From: Lachnospiraceae bacterium Zagget2
Lineage (GTDB): Bacteria; Bacillota; Clostridia; Lachnospirales; Lachnospiraceae
Reading direction: 5' to 3'
Length of the DNA stretch: 62,007 nt
Assembly (NCBI GenBank): GCA_001941045.1
Contig: MSHD01000011.1
Location: forward strand, 1 to 62,007
Positions 35,266-44,232 of this stretch are shown here, piece by piece. The position numbers and the translations under genes are program-made. Under the pieces are notes generated by a model that ran no database searches, had not been told where the DNA came from, and was given only the letters and a program-made list of their open reading frames with translations. Positions within the stretch are counted from its first letter, which is position 1. Each line of letters opens with the position of its first letter.

Positions 35266-36294
35266 TCAGCCCCTTTCTGCCGGGCTTTTCCGGTAATGCC
35301 CGCCCAGTTCCAGCACCTGCTTCGCAGACATCAGCCCTTCTGTCGCCCCCGGACAGGAAAGAGAAGCCGCCGCCGCACAGGTACCGAGAAGAATGCTCTC
35401 CTCAAGGCTTTGCTTTTTCTGTGCGCCGTAGAGAACGCCCGCGCAGAACGCGTCCCCGGCTCCCACGGTTCCCTTTATATAGTCCTCCGGCAGATGAAGG
35501 CTGTCTATATGAACGAAATTGTCCGTTTCGTTCAGCCCCCAGCCGCCTTCCGGGCAATGAATGACCGTCCAGGTGGAAACGCCGAGCTCCTTCATTTTCC
35601 GAAGCGCCGCCTCCATATTCTCCGGATGCAGCCTTTCCTCTTCATCCCGAAGCAGGACCCCGGTGATCTGCTGCGCTTCCAGCTCGTTGATCACACAGTA
35701 ATCCGTGTAGCGCAGAGCCGGCGGAACCAGCGTCTGAAAGCGATCGCCTGTCTCCGTCACCACGTCGATAGAGGTCTTTATTCCATGTTCCTGCGCATGA
35801 CAGAGCAGCCGCGCCAGTTTCGTCCCATACTCCGCATCCGCTTCGTCCAGCGCGTCCAGCAGAAGGATATAGCCCACATGCAAAAGCTCTGCGTCAATTT
35901 TATCCCAGTCGACACAACTCTCGTCGAACAGGGAATTCGCTCCGCGATACTGGAAAAAGGTGCGTGCTTTCGTCTGATTGTTGCTCATTACCGCCGTAAA
36001 GGAAGTCTTCTTCTCCTTCTGCCGTTTCAGCAGACCCAGGTCGATATTCTCATGCTTTCCCAGCTCCTCGAGGATAAAGTCGCCCTCGCTGTCCTCCCCG
36101 ATTACGCCGAGCGCCGACAGCGGCAGATCCCCATCCAGCTTTGCCAGATCTACGATCACGTTGCAGACCGCACCGCCCGTCGAGTTCATGATCCCGTCCG
36201 TTACTGTCGTCAGCTCGCCCTCACGCGGCCAGCGCTCGATCGGATACGTGATGTCGACAATCAGATTTCCCGCTACGCAGATTCCTTTTCCCAT
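35266..36294 (-). CDS. PfkB-family carbohydrate kinase
   Basis: A 342-residue sugar kinase of the ribokinase fold. N-terminal GNLIVDITYPIERWP and GGAVCNVIVDLAKL bind sugar, and the C-terminal GTVGAGDAFCAGVL (about 280-293) carries the catalytic Asp and anion hole. Substrate is unknown; the neighbouring isomerases and polyol dehydrogenase point to a ketose. It sits seven bases before the dehydrogenase gene and 31 after the TIM-barrel gene. Confidence 0.85.
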   Translation of the reverse strand: MGKGICVAGNLIVDITYPIERWPREGELTTVTDGIMNSTGGAVCNVIVDLAKLDGDLPLSALGVIGEDSEGDFILEELGKHENIDLGLLKRQKEKKTSFTAVMSNNQTKARTFFQYRGANSLFDESCVDWDKIDAELLHVGYILLLDALDEADAEYGTKLARLLCHAQEHGIKTSIDVVTETGDRFQTLVPPALRYTDYCVINELEAQQITGVLLRDEEERLHPENMEAALRKMKELGVSTWTVIHCPEGGWGLNETDNFVHIDSLHLPEDYIKGTVGAGDAFCAGVLYGAQKKQSLEESILLGTCAAAASLSCPGATEGLMSAKQVLELGGHYRKSPAERG

Positions 36295-36325
36295 ACCGTC
36301 AGAACTCCTTTTTTCCTTTCTATCT

Positions 36326-37327
36326 CTAATCGTTTTTCAGTGCATCGTCAAACGCAAAATCCGAGGCGGAGAAATTCATCCTTTTCGTAAACTCACAGGC
36401 TTCTGTTCCACCGAATACACGCTCCATACCGCTGTCCTCCCACTCAATGGAGAGCGGTCCCTTATAACCCGTCTGATTCAGCACCCTGGTAATGTTGTCA
36501 AAGTCTACATCACCGTGGCCCGGAGAAACAAAGTTCCACCCTCTTCTCTGGTCGCCAAACGTGATATGCGAGCCAAGGATGCCATTCCTCCCGTTCAGGT
36601 TCAGCTTCGCGTCCTTCACATGCACATGATAGACCCTCTCTGAAAAATCAAACAGGAACATTGCCGGGTCCACGCCCTGCCAGATCAGATGGCTCGGGTC
36701 AAAGTTAATGCCCAGGGTCGGACGCCATTCGAAGGTATCGAGCAGCTTCTTCGTGCTCCAGTAGTCAAAGGCAATCTCGGTCGGATGGACCTCCAGCGCC
36801 AGCTTCACACCGCACTTGTCATATTCGTCGAAGATCGGCGTCCAGAGCTCTTTCACCTTCTGATAGCCTTCCTCTACCATTTCCTCCGAGGTCTGCGGGA
36901 AGGAATACCAGAACTTCCAGATCGGCGAACCCATGAAGAAAGTGACAACTTCCACCCCCATCGCTTTCGCCGCATGAACGGTAATCTTCATCTCCTCGAT
37001 CGCCCATTTCTGGATCTCGTCCGGCTTACCCGCCAATGCAGAGGGTGCAAAGCCGTCCAGACGCGGATCATAGGCCCATTGCTCAGAATCCGTCACACAC
37101 TGTCCAGTCAGATGAGCACTGATCGCCCAACAGCCAAGATCATATTTTGCCAGCGTATCCTTCACTTCCTGTACATACGCCGGGTCTTCCGCGGCCTTTC
37201 GTACATTGATATGTGCGTCTTTTGCCAGCTCCAATCCTTCATATCCCATCTGCTTTGCCAGCCTGCAGATCTCCTCAAGTGGAAGATCTCCCCACTGAAT
37301 CGTAAAAAGTGTTACAGGTCTTGCCAT
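36326..37327 (-). CDS. TIM-barrel sugar phosphate isomerase/epimerase
   Basis: A 333-residue AP-endonuclease-2-fold (xylose-isomerase-like TIM barrel) protein. Likely metal ligands are in LALEVHPTEIAFD, NFDPSHLIW, YHVHVKDAK and the C-terminal SIEWEDSGME. Such proteins isomerise or epimerise free sugars or keto-inositols. Start follows AGGAGGT. It is in the operon with a Gfo/Idh dehydrogenase, a pairing common in inositol and uncommon-sugar pathways. Confidence 0.82.
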   Translation of the reverse strand: MARPVTLFTIQWGDLPLEEICRLAKQMGYEGLELAKDAHINVRKAAEDPAYVQEVKDTLAKYDLGCWAISAHLTGQCVTDSEQWAYDPRLDGFAPSALAGKPDEIQKWAIEEMKITVHAAKAMGVEVVTFFMGSPIWKFWYSFPQTSEEMVEEGYQKVKELWTPIFDEYDKCGVKLALEVHPTEIAFDYWSTKKLLDTFEWRPTLGINFDPSHLIWQGVDPAMFLFDFSERVYHVHVKDAKLNLNGRNGILGSHITFGDQRRGWNFVSPGHGDVDFDNITRVLNQTGYKGPLSIEWEDSGMERVFGGTEACEFTKRMNFSASDFAFDDALKND

Positions 37328-37352
37328 TTTACATACCTCCTGCTCTCTGCAC

Positions 37353-38483
37353 TTACAACGTCACCCAGACGTTTCCTTTTTCGTTGCTCTCCAGGCAGGC
37401 CTCCACATACTTCAGACCTGCTACGCCCTCTTCGATCGTCGGATAATCGATCATATCCGGCGTAAAGGTTCCTTCCTTCTTCGCCAGAACACAGGCGCCA
37501 AAGCTGTCGTAGAGATTGCCCATGGACTCCAGCCATCCTTCCGGATGTCCAAACGGAAGTCTGCCGTACTTCGCAGCATCCTCCGTGACTGCTCCCGTAC
37601 CCTTCTTCACGATACAGGGATTGCCATCCTCGCGGATAACCGTCACCGCCTCCGGATCTTCCTGAAACCACAGGAGCGTTCCCTTGGAGCCGTAGATGCG
37701 CAGGCGCAGGCTGTTGTTGCAGCCGATCGCAAACTGACTCGTCCAGTACACTCCCGTCGCGCCGTTCTCATACTCTATAAGAATCTGATCATTGTCGTCG
37801 AGCGTTCTGCCCGGAACAACGACATCCATCTTTGCGAGCACTCGCTTTACCTTCAGGCCGGTCACCGTCGCCACCGCGTTCTCCACATGCGTGCCCAGAT
37901 CGCCAAGGCAATTGACTCTACCGGACTGTTTCGGGTCGCAGCGCCATTCACCCTGCTTGCCACCGGTACCCTCATAGAGCCAGCCCTGCGGATACTCCGC
38001 CATAACCGTGCGGATCTCGCCGATCTCCCCGTTTTTGATCAGACTCCGCATATACTTCATCGCAATGTAACCTGTATAGGTGTAAGTCACCATGAAGAGC
38101 AGATTCTTCTCCGCAGCAATCCTCTGCAAATCCTCCGCCTCCGCCGCGCTCGTCACCAGCGGCTTGTCGCAGGAAACATGGATACCCGCCTCCAGGAACG
38201 CCTTTGCGATCGCATAGTGCGTATTGTTCGGTGTCACGATCACGACGAAATCAATCCCGTCCTCGCGCGCAGCCTCGGCCTTCGCCATCTCTTCATAATT
38301 CTTGTAGCAACGTTCCAGGTCGATACCATAGATCTTTCCCTGCTCGATGGATTTTTCCAAATTTCTTGAGAAACATCCCGCCACAAGATCCGCCGTGCTG
38401 TCGAGGCAGATCGCCCGCTTATGTGCGGCGCCGATATTGGAACCGGGGCCTCCACCCACCATGCCAAATTTCAGTTTTGCCAT
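37353..38483 (-). CDS. Gfo/Idh/MocA-family oxidoreductase
   Basis: A 376-residue NAD(P)-dependent dehydrogenase. The N-terminal Rossmann loop is GMVGGGPGSNIGAAHKRA (about 6-23). The family EKP-like motif is CDKPLVTSAAEAEDL (about 115-129), giving the catalytic Lys. A C-terminal alpha/beta domain follows, with the conserved region CLGDLGTHVENAV. Oxidises a ring hydroxyl of a sugar or cyclitol to the keto form. It lies between the two TIM-barrel genes. Confidence 0.86.
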   Translation of the reverse strand: MAKLKFGMVGGGPGSNIGAAHKRAICLDSTADLVAGCFSRNLEKSIEQGKIYGIDLERCYKNYEEMAKAEAAREDGIDFVVIVTPNNTHYAIAKAFLEAGIHVSCDKPLVTSAAEAEDLQRIAAEKNLLFMVTYTYTGYIAMKYMRSLIKNGEIGEIRTVMAEYPQGWLYEGTGGKQGEWRCDPKQSGRVNCLGDLGTHVENAVATVTGLKVKRVLAKMDVVVPGRTLDDNDQILIEYENGATGVYWTSQFAIGCNNSLRLRIYGSKGTLLWFQEDPEAVTVIREDGNPCIVKKGTGAVTEDAAKYGRLPFGHPEGWLESMGNLYDSFGACVLAKKEGTFTPDMIDYPTIEEGVAGLKYVEACLESNEKGNVWVTL

Positions 38484-38505
38484 AATCCTACCCCTTCCTT
38501 CTTTA

Positions 38506-39540
38506 TCAGATTACTCCCATCAGCAGCTTCATCACATACAGCTCAAGCGCTTCAAAATCACGGTTTTCCACACACTTCTTCTGGAAATCATAATCGAAGC
38601 GATCGACTTTCTCCTCCAGCGCCTTGAATACTTCCAGGCTGGTCTCGAGATGCTTATAACTGTCCGCGTCCGTCGTCGTCCGCATGGCCTTGACGTCGAG
38701 GCCAACATACTCACCGTGATCACCGTAGCCGTTTTCCTTCAGTACCTTGACCTGGTTGAACGCGGAGCGCAGGTTCTCGACGCCGAAGCTCTTGTCCTGG
38801 TCATACTTCAGGCCGTTCTGATCATTCAGGTGTACAGTCATCAGCTTGCCCATCGCCAGCGCGAATCCGATCTCATGCGCCGGGTCGAGCCCTGCCAGCG
38901 TCGCGTGCGCGCTCTCGAGGTTGCCGCCGACACGGGACGGATCAATCGTCGCCGCGGATATCGCCATGACATGCCCCATTGTGCCGCAGATGCTGCGATC
39001 GATCGGCTCATTGGGCTTCGGCTCGATGCAGACGCGGATCTCCGGATCGTACTCCAGCATCTTGTTGATGGCCTCAATCAGCATCTTCGTCGCCCAGACC
39101 GGAGACTTCTGCTCAGCGCAGAGCGTGCCTTCACGCGCAAGCCAGAGGACGATCATATTGCAGCCGAGCTCCTTCGCAATATCAATCGAACGATAGGAGC
39201 GCCACATCGCATACTCCCTGTCCTCCTCGCGGGTGCTCATATAGCCGCCGTCGATCGTGTGCGGATCCATCCACAGACGCGGAGCGACAAACTCTGCCGC
39301 CATCCCGTACTTGTCAAGTACTTTTTTCAGCTCGCGGGCCTTCTCGCGAATTTCCTTCTCATTGTAGTTGTTGATGTTCGGAATCGCGTCGTCGTCATGG
39401 AACTGAACGGCAGAGAATCCCATCTCAGAGAACTTTTTAATCTTTTCCTCCAGCGGGATGTCCGCTCTGGTTGCCGGTCCGTAAGAATCCGCTCCCGTGT
39501 GAACGTTCCATGGACCTACTGAAAATTTGAATTTTGACAT
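38506..39540 (-). CDS. Xylose-isomerase-like TIM-barrel protein
   Basis: A 344-residue relative of class I xylose isomerase (about 385 residues). Recognisable parts: KFSVGPWNVHTGADSYGPAT, EMGFSAVQFHDDD, the metal region IEPKPNEP, ESAHATLAGLDPAHEIG, and LNDQNGLKYDQDKSFG. The usual WGGREG is WLAREG here and the C-terminal part is altered, so a different aldose is likely. Start follows AAGGAGGT. First gene of the catabolic operon. Confidence 0.8.
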   Translation of the reverse strand: MSKFKFSVGPWNVHTGADSYGPATRADIPLEEKIKKFSEMGFSAVQFHDDDAIPNINNYNEKEIREKARELKKVLDKYGMAAEFVAPRLWMDPHTIDGGYMSTREEDREYAMWRSYRSIDIAKELGCNMIVLWLAREGTLCAEQKSPVWATKMLIEAINKMLEYDPEIRVCIEPKPNEPIDRSICGTMGHVMAISAATIDPSRVGGNLESAHATLAGLDPAHEIGFALAMGKLMTVHLNDQNGLKYDQDKSFGVENLRSAFNQVKVLKENGYGDHGEYVGLDVKAMRTTTDADSYKHLETSLEVFKALEEKVDRFDYDFQKKCVENRDFEALELYVMKLLMGVI

Positions 39541-39630
39541 GCTGCATACCTCCTTGCTTTCGCTGCTGTTTCTATATTCTGAATATACACCTGTCTGTAA
39601 TCAACTTCATTGTTTAATTCACACTTTTGC

Positions 39631-39742
39631 ATAGATTAATTTGCTCTCGTCTTTCTTGAAAATTCAAAAAGAGATAAACTAATGACTTCAATTTTCCAAA
39701 TTGAAGTCATTAGTTTGCTGTTTCTTATAGATTAATTTGCTC
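39631..39742. promoter_or_regulatory. 19-bp inverted repeat flanked by 16-bp direct repeats
   Basis: A perfect 19-bp inverted repeat (39676-39694 with 39698-39716, three-base loop) is followed on the minus strand by a T-rich tract, so it probably terminates the AraC gene. The exact repeat ATAGATTAATTTGCTC lies on both sides (39631-39646 and 39727-39742). The copies, between the AraC gene and the operon it probably controls, could be AraC half-sites or the target duplication of a small insertion. Confidence 0.6.
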
Positions 39743-39747
39743 CCCGT

Positions 39748-40701
39748 TCAGGAAAGCATATTGCTTTGCGCTGCCAGTTCCAGCACCTTCAGGCTGTCCG
39801 CAGCATTCATGAATGTCTGTGTATTGATCAAATCCTCCTCTGTCTGCCTTTCCGCCGCAAAACGGACATGACTGCTCCGGTACTCCTGCGGTGTATAACC
39901 CAGCTGTTTCTGATAAATTTTATTCAGATAGCGATAATCCGAAAAACCGCACTCCATGCAGATCTCCGTCAGGCTCCGGTCTGTATTCTCCACAAGCTTG
40001 CGCGCACGCTCGAAACGCAGCAGCGCGACATACTGTTGAAAAGAAATCCCCAGCATCTCCTTGAAAAAGTGCGACAAATAAGAGAGCGACAGATTCTCCA
40101 TCTGCGCCACCTCACTCAGCAGTACTTTCTCTGTAAAATGTGCCTCCGTGTACTCCGTGATCCGCCCGAGCCGCTTTACCTTATTGTAATACTCTGTATT
40201 TTCTTTCTCCGAAAGGATATGCCAGGGCTGCGTGTCGAGCAGCATTCCGAATGCCTCGTACAGACGGCCCATACAGAAAAACTCGTAGTTCCTGCTCCTT
40301 TTCATGTACAGAATCGCGGAATCCAGAAACAGCCGCCACAGATGCTGAAACTCCTGCCCGCTGCGAAAGGTTTCCGCCGGAAGTTCCACATGGTCAAACT
40401 TCAGGTTCCGGATCTCGGAAAAGATCTTCCTGCAGAATCCAAAACTGATCTGCACGGACAAAAGCATGGTCTTCTCTGTCAGGGAGTGAAGCTCATGCAT
40501 CTGATAAGGATTGAAAATCATCAGATCTCCCTTTCGGAAAACCTGCGTCTTCTGGTTCGTATAGATACTGATCTCACCCGAGAGCACAACACAGATCTCA
40601 AACTCCCGGTGCGTGTGCGGACTGCGATAAGTCATCTCCACAACAAAGATCTTCACATCCGGTATCTGGGGATGTTCGACAATCTCGTACTCTTCCCTCA
40701 T
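39748..40701 (-). CDS. AraC-family transcriptional regulator
   Basis: A 317-residue regulator. An N-terminal cupin (about 1-140; SPHTHREFEICVVLSGEISI) senses the sugar. The C-terminal double helix-turn-helix (about 180-280) includes LSLSYLSHFFKEMLGISFQQ and CGFSDYRYLNKIYQKQLGYT. It lies upstream of the isomerase/dehydrogenase operon on the same strand and downstream of the DUF4432 gene by 40 bases, which makes it the likely local activator. Confidence 0.88.
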   Translation of the reverse strand: MREEYEIVEHPQIPDVKIFVVEMTYRSPHTHREFEICVVLSGEISIYTNQKTQVFRKGDLMIFNPYQMHELHSLTEKTMLLSVQISFGFCRKIFSEIRNLKFDHVELPAETFRSGQEFQHLWRLFLDSAILYMKRSRNYEFFCMGRLYEAFGMLLDTQPWHILSEKENTEYYNKVKRLGRITEYTEAHFTEKVLLSEVAQMENLSLSYLSHFFKEMLGISFQQYVALLRFERARKLVENTDRSLTEICMECGFSDYRYLNKIYQKQLGYTPQEYRSSHVRFAAERQTEEDLINTQTFMNAADSLKVLELAAQSNMLS

Positions 40702-40741
40702 CCGCGATATCCCCCTGCATTTTTCCTGCTTTTTCTATTCA

Positions 40742-41764
40742 TCACTCCGGACACTGATCAATAAAATTCAGTCTTGCCGTATAGGTCTTGCTCTCGCCCG
40801 GCTTCAGCACCGGCGCATCACAGCCTTCCTCTCCGGTCTTCGGCCCGTCCAGGCTGGTGTTTAAGGGCTCCAGACCCAGCGCGTACTCGCCCTTTCCGAG
40901 CATCTTCCACTCGCAGAAGTGCGGGAAGTCATTGCCATTATACTGGACGTTGACGCCGATCTTACGTTTTTCATTGAAAATCGTATACTGCGCCATTCCC
41001 TGGGCGTCTTTCTTTATCTTATGGAAATAGCAGCGTTCCGGATAGGGATAGCCCGGCGCCTCGATCTGTTGCCAGGTGTCCGCATATTTCGCGGCATGCG
41101 CCTCGCGCGGCGTCATCTCCAGGCTGTCAAAGATCAGCTTCGTCCCTTCCTCCAGAAGCGGATAACCATAGTTGAGATGCAGCGCGTACATGAATGTCTG
41201 ATCGCCGAATCCATGATTGGTAATCGTATCCGTCAGAAGAATGCTGTCGCTCTCATATTCAAATTCCAGCTTTCTGTGAAGGCTTAAGTTTTCCCCGAAC
41301 AGGCGGGCCTCACGCATCGTCCCTTCCAGACAGATCGTCGGCGTCTCTCCATGCAGGCCGCGCTGAACACTGACATTCTCCGCCGGCGTATTGCCGATCC
41401 TGCCGTGCAGTCCCAGCTCCTCACCGTCCTCAAGGACACGCGGAACCCCCACATGCGCCAGTCCCAGCGTGGTCAGCATACCGACAAAGAAGCTCCGCAG
41501 CCAGCGCGCACCCTGCGCGTCATAGTATTCCGGCGCGACAATCCCGCAGGGCGCCAGATAGTTCATGTTTTTCCCCTTATAGCGCACCTGATAGATATCC
41601 ATGCAGCGATCCGGCAGCACCGTCACGGACAGATTGCCTCCGTTCGTCACCTCCAGAAAACGGACGCCTTCCTGAAAACCGCCCCGCAGCGTCCCGTCCC
41701 GCAGCGTCATCAGCTGATCCGGATCCCCGATGTACTCCCGGATCTCTTCGTATGTTTTGCTCAT
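40742..41764 (-). CDS. DUF4432 aldose-epimerase-like protein
   Basis: A 340-residue protein of the galactose-mutarotase-like fold (DUF4432). Conserved regions: VLPDRCMDIYQVRYKG, GLHGRIGNTPAENV, MYALHLNYGYPLLEEG, and ALGLEPLNTSLDG. Members appear beside sugar-catabolic genes and probably epimerise or bind sugars. ATG 41764 (MSKTYEEIRE) follows GGAGGGAA; an ATG 24 bases earlier is rejected. It is the first gene behind a promoter at 41809-41837. Confidence 0.8.
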   Translation of the reverse strand: MSKTYEEIREYIGDPDQLMTLRDGTLRGGFQEGVRFLEVTNGGNLSVTVLPDRCMDIYQVRYKGKNMNYLAPCGIVAPEYYDAQGARWLRSFFVGMLTTLGLAHVGVPRVLEDGEELGLHGRIGNTPAENVSVQRGLHGETPTICLEGTMREARLFGENLSLHRKLEFEYESDSILLTDTITNHGFGDQTFMYALHLNYGYPLLEEGTKLIFDSLEMTPREAHAAKYADTWQQIEAPGYPYPERCYFHKIKKDAQGMAQYTIFNEKRKIGVNVQYNGNDFPHFCEWKMLGKGEYALGLEPLNTSLDGPKTGEEGCDAPVLKPGESKTYTARLNFIDQCPE

Positions 41765-41808
41765 TTTCCATTCCCTCCATTTTGACATGCAAAAACTTTA
41801 CCGTTTCA

Positions 41809-41837
41809 ACTATAACAGAAAAAAAGGACGCAGACAA
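41809..41837 (-). promoter_or_regulatory. Promoter of the DUF4432-AraC unit
   Basis: Minus strand TTGTCT (41837-41832), 17 bases, TATAGT (41814-41809), starting directly after the MATE gene stop. A T-run at 41825-41819 within the spacer follows a weak hairpin and may also end the cobalamin operon. Confidence 0.55.
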
Positions 41838-41844
41838 CATCCGC

Positions 41845-43167
41845 TTATGACCAGTCCTGCTTCCGGTAAAACCGCAGAGATATCACGGATGCAACCGTCC
41901 ATCCGATCGGCCAGGCACACCAGATGCCGGTCGCTCCGAGGAAAGTCCCGGCAAGCAGAACCGCCAGCGCCACACGCAGGAACAGATCGGTGAACGTGCC
42001 GATCATGAATTCGCGCATAAGACCCGCACCCTTCAGAATACCGTCCGCGACAAGCTTCGCGGAGACTATCAGGTAAAACGGCGATAAAATACGCAGATAG
42101 GTAATACCGGTCTGCAACGCAGTCGTCGTCGGCTCATCCAGGAAGAACCGGAGCGCGATCCCGCCGAATACAAAATAGAAAATCACAAAGGGAATGCTCA
42201 GTGTCCAGACAAGCTTCAGCCCGGCGCGGAAACCCTCCTTCACACGCGGCCGCTTCCCGGCCCCGATGTTCTGCGCCGTATAGTTCGAGATACCATTACC
42301 GATTGTCGTGTAAGATGTGATAACAAGATTGTTCAGCTTGACTCCGGCAGAATAGCCCGCCATGACGCCAGTTCCAAAACCGTTGATCACGCTCTGAATC
42401 ACAATATTGCCCACTGAAATGAAACTCTGCTGCAGCATGCTCGGGATCGCGATGATCGCAATCCTCTTCAGTATCGGAAACGAAAACAACGGCACGCGCC
42501 CGGTGGATGGGATCGTCTTCAGACGCCGCGTCACTGCAATCACCGCGAGCACACAGCTCACTCCCTGACAGAGGAAGGTCGCCCAGGCTACGCCTGCGAC
42601 GCCCATCTGAAATGTCGTCACAAACAGGATATCGACTGCGATATTCGCCGTGGACGATACCGCCAGGAACAGAAACGGCGTCCGCGAATCGCCCAGTGCA
42701 GAGAAAATACCGGTCGAAATATTGTAGAAGAACACAAACGGCAGACCGAGTATATAAATATTGAGGTATAAGCGCGAGTCCGCAAAGGCCTCGGCCGGCG
42801 TGTTGATTGCGTTAAGCAGTGCTCCGCAGCCAAGCGCGCCGGCCAGCATCAGCACCGCACACAGCGCCGCGCTTGCAATCCACGACGTGAACACAGCTGT
42901 TTTTACTTTTCCATAGTCGCGCGCGCCAAAAAACTGCGAAACAATAACGGAGCAGCCGATATTGCAGCCCATCGCAAACGCGATAAAGATCAGCGTGACC
43001 TCATAACTGTTGCCGACGGACGCCAGCGCGGTCTCGCCAATAAAACGTCCCGCTACAAGACTGTCGGCTATATTGTACAGTTGTTGAAAAATGACGCTGC
43101 CAAAGAGTGGCAGACAGAATTTCCAGAGCACCTTATCCGGTGCTCCCACAGTCAGATCCCTGTTCAT
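41845..43167 (-). CDS. MATE-family exporter
   Basis: A 440-residue integral membrane antiporter with about 12 helices. N-terminal PLFGSVIFQQLYNIADSLVA with the following GRFIGETALASVG is the family signature, repeated in weaker form in the second half (SVGNIVIQSVINGFG). It extrudes an organic cation or drug using Na+ or H+. It begins six bases after cobD, so it is probably transcribed with the cobalamin genes; whether it exports a pathway compound is unknown. Confidence 0.88.
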   Translation of the reverse strand: MNRDLTVGAPDKVLWKFCLPLFGSVIFQQLYNIADSLVAGRFIGETALASVGNSYEVTLIFIAFAMGCNIGCSVIVSQFFGARDYGKVKTAVFTSWIASAALCAVLMLAGALGCGALLNAINTPAEAFADSRLYLNIYILGLPFVFFYNISTGIFSALGDSRTPFLFLAVSSTANIAVDILFVTTFQMGVAGVAWATFLCQGVSCVLAVIAVTRRLKTIPSTGRVPLFSFPILKRIAIIAIPSMLQQSFISVGNIVIQSVINGFGTGVMAGYSAGVKLNNLVITSYTTIGNGISNYTAQNIGAGKRPRVKEGFRAGLKLVWTLSIPFVIFYFVFGGIALRFFLDEPTTTALQTGITYLRILSPFYLIVSAKLVADGILKGAGLMREFMIGTFTDLFLRVALAVLLAGTFLGATGIWCAWPIGWTVASVISLRFYRKQDWS

Positions 43168-43173
43168 ATGTAT

Positions 43174-44232
43174 TCACACGACTGATGCAATGGCCTGCAT
43201 CAACCGCTCATTCTCCTTATGATTTTTTACAGCCGCGCGATAGTATGTATCATCCAGACCACGGTAATTCGCACAGCGGCGAATCAGGATGCGCTGCGGC
43301 AGAAGCCGCTCATAGAGGTCATGCACACCTGGCGCGCGGAAAAACAGATAGTCCGCCTGCCCGTCCCAGACCTCGAAGCCCAGCTTCTCCAGCTCCGATT
43401 TCAGAAAAATACGCTCCTTACGGACAAGGCGGATCGCGCGCTGCGTGTATTCTTTTTCCTTCAGCGCAGCGATCCCGGCCTCGGAAGCGGGGACGCTGAC
43501 GCCCCAGCACTGCCCGGCAGCGGCCATACGCGCGAGAAGCTCTTTATCGGAGCAGATGCAGTAGCCGAGCCGAAGTCCCGGCATCGCATACATCTTTGTG
43601 AAGGATTTCAGGATCAAAAGATGCGGATACTTCTCCACATACGGTACGAGCGAGCGCTCCGGCTGCCCGGTGAAGTCAAGAAAACACTCATCCAGCACAA
43701 GCCGGATTCCACACTGCCGCGCCTTCTTCAGAATCCGAAGCAATAAATCCTCATCTACAAGCAGCCCCGTCGGGTTGTTCGGATTGCATAAAAACATCAC
43801 ATCGACAGACGCGTCCATCCGCGTGAGGATATCCTCCTGCACGACAAAGTCTTTCTGCATCTCATAGAAGCAAAAGTCCGTTCCCGTCTGTTTCAGGGCT
43901 TCCTCATACTCCGCGAAGGTAGGAGCCGTCAACAGCGCCTTCCCCGGGCGCAGGGCATAGGCCAGCCGATAAATGAGATCCGCACCGCCGTTTCCGCACA
44001 GAAAATATTCTGCCGGAAGCTCATACTCCGCCGACAGCGCCGCGCGCAGCTTCCTGCACAGCGGATCCGGATAATTGTGCGCGAGATCCAGCGCGCCGCA
44101 TACCGCGCGCCGCACGCTGTCCGGCATCCCCAGCGGATTGATATTTGCTGAGAAATCCAGGAGCGGAGCGCCACTTTCCATATTCAGATTTTCATCGTAA
44201 ATATTTCCGCCATGCAGGAGTTCCATCTTCAT
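43174..44232 (-). CDS. cobD: Threonine-phosphate decarboxylase (CobD-like aminotransferase)
   Basis: A 352-residue PLP enzyme of the histidinol-phosphate aminotransferase fold. In cobalamin synthesis CobD makes 1-amino-2-propanol phosphate for the nucleotide loop. Features: LLHGGNIYDE and FSANINPLGMP, LCNPNNPTGLLVD, LDECFLDFTGQ and the PLP Lys in LKSFTKMYAMPGLRLGY. Context supports CobD over HisC. Its ATG overlaps the stop of the hemC-cobA-hemD gene (ATGA). Confidence 0.85.
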   Translation of the reverse strand: MKMELLHGGNIYDENLNMESGAPLLDFSANINPLGMPDSVRRAVCGALDLAHNYPDPLCRKLRAALSAEYELPAEYFLCGNGGADLIYRLAYALRPGKALLTAPTFAEYEEALKQTGTDFCFYEMQKDFVVQEDILTRMDASVDVMFLCNPNNPTGLLVDEDLLLRILKKARQCGIRLVLDECFLDFTGQPERSLVPYVEKYPHLLILKSFTKMYAMPGLRLGYCICSDKELLARMAAAGQCWGVSVPASEAGIAALKEKEYTQRAIRLVRKERIFLKSELEKLGFEVWDGQADYLFFRAPGVHDLYERLLPQRILIRRCANYRGLDDTYYRAAVKNHKENERLMQAIASVV

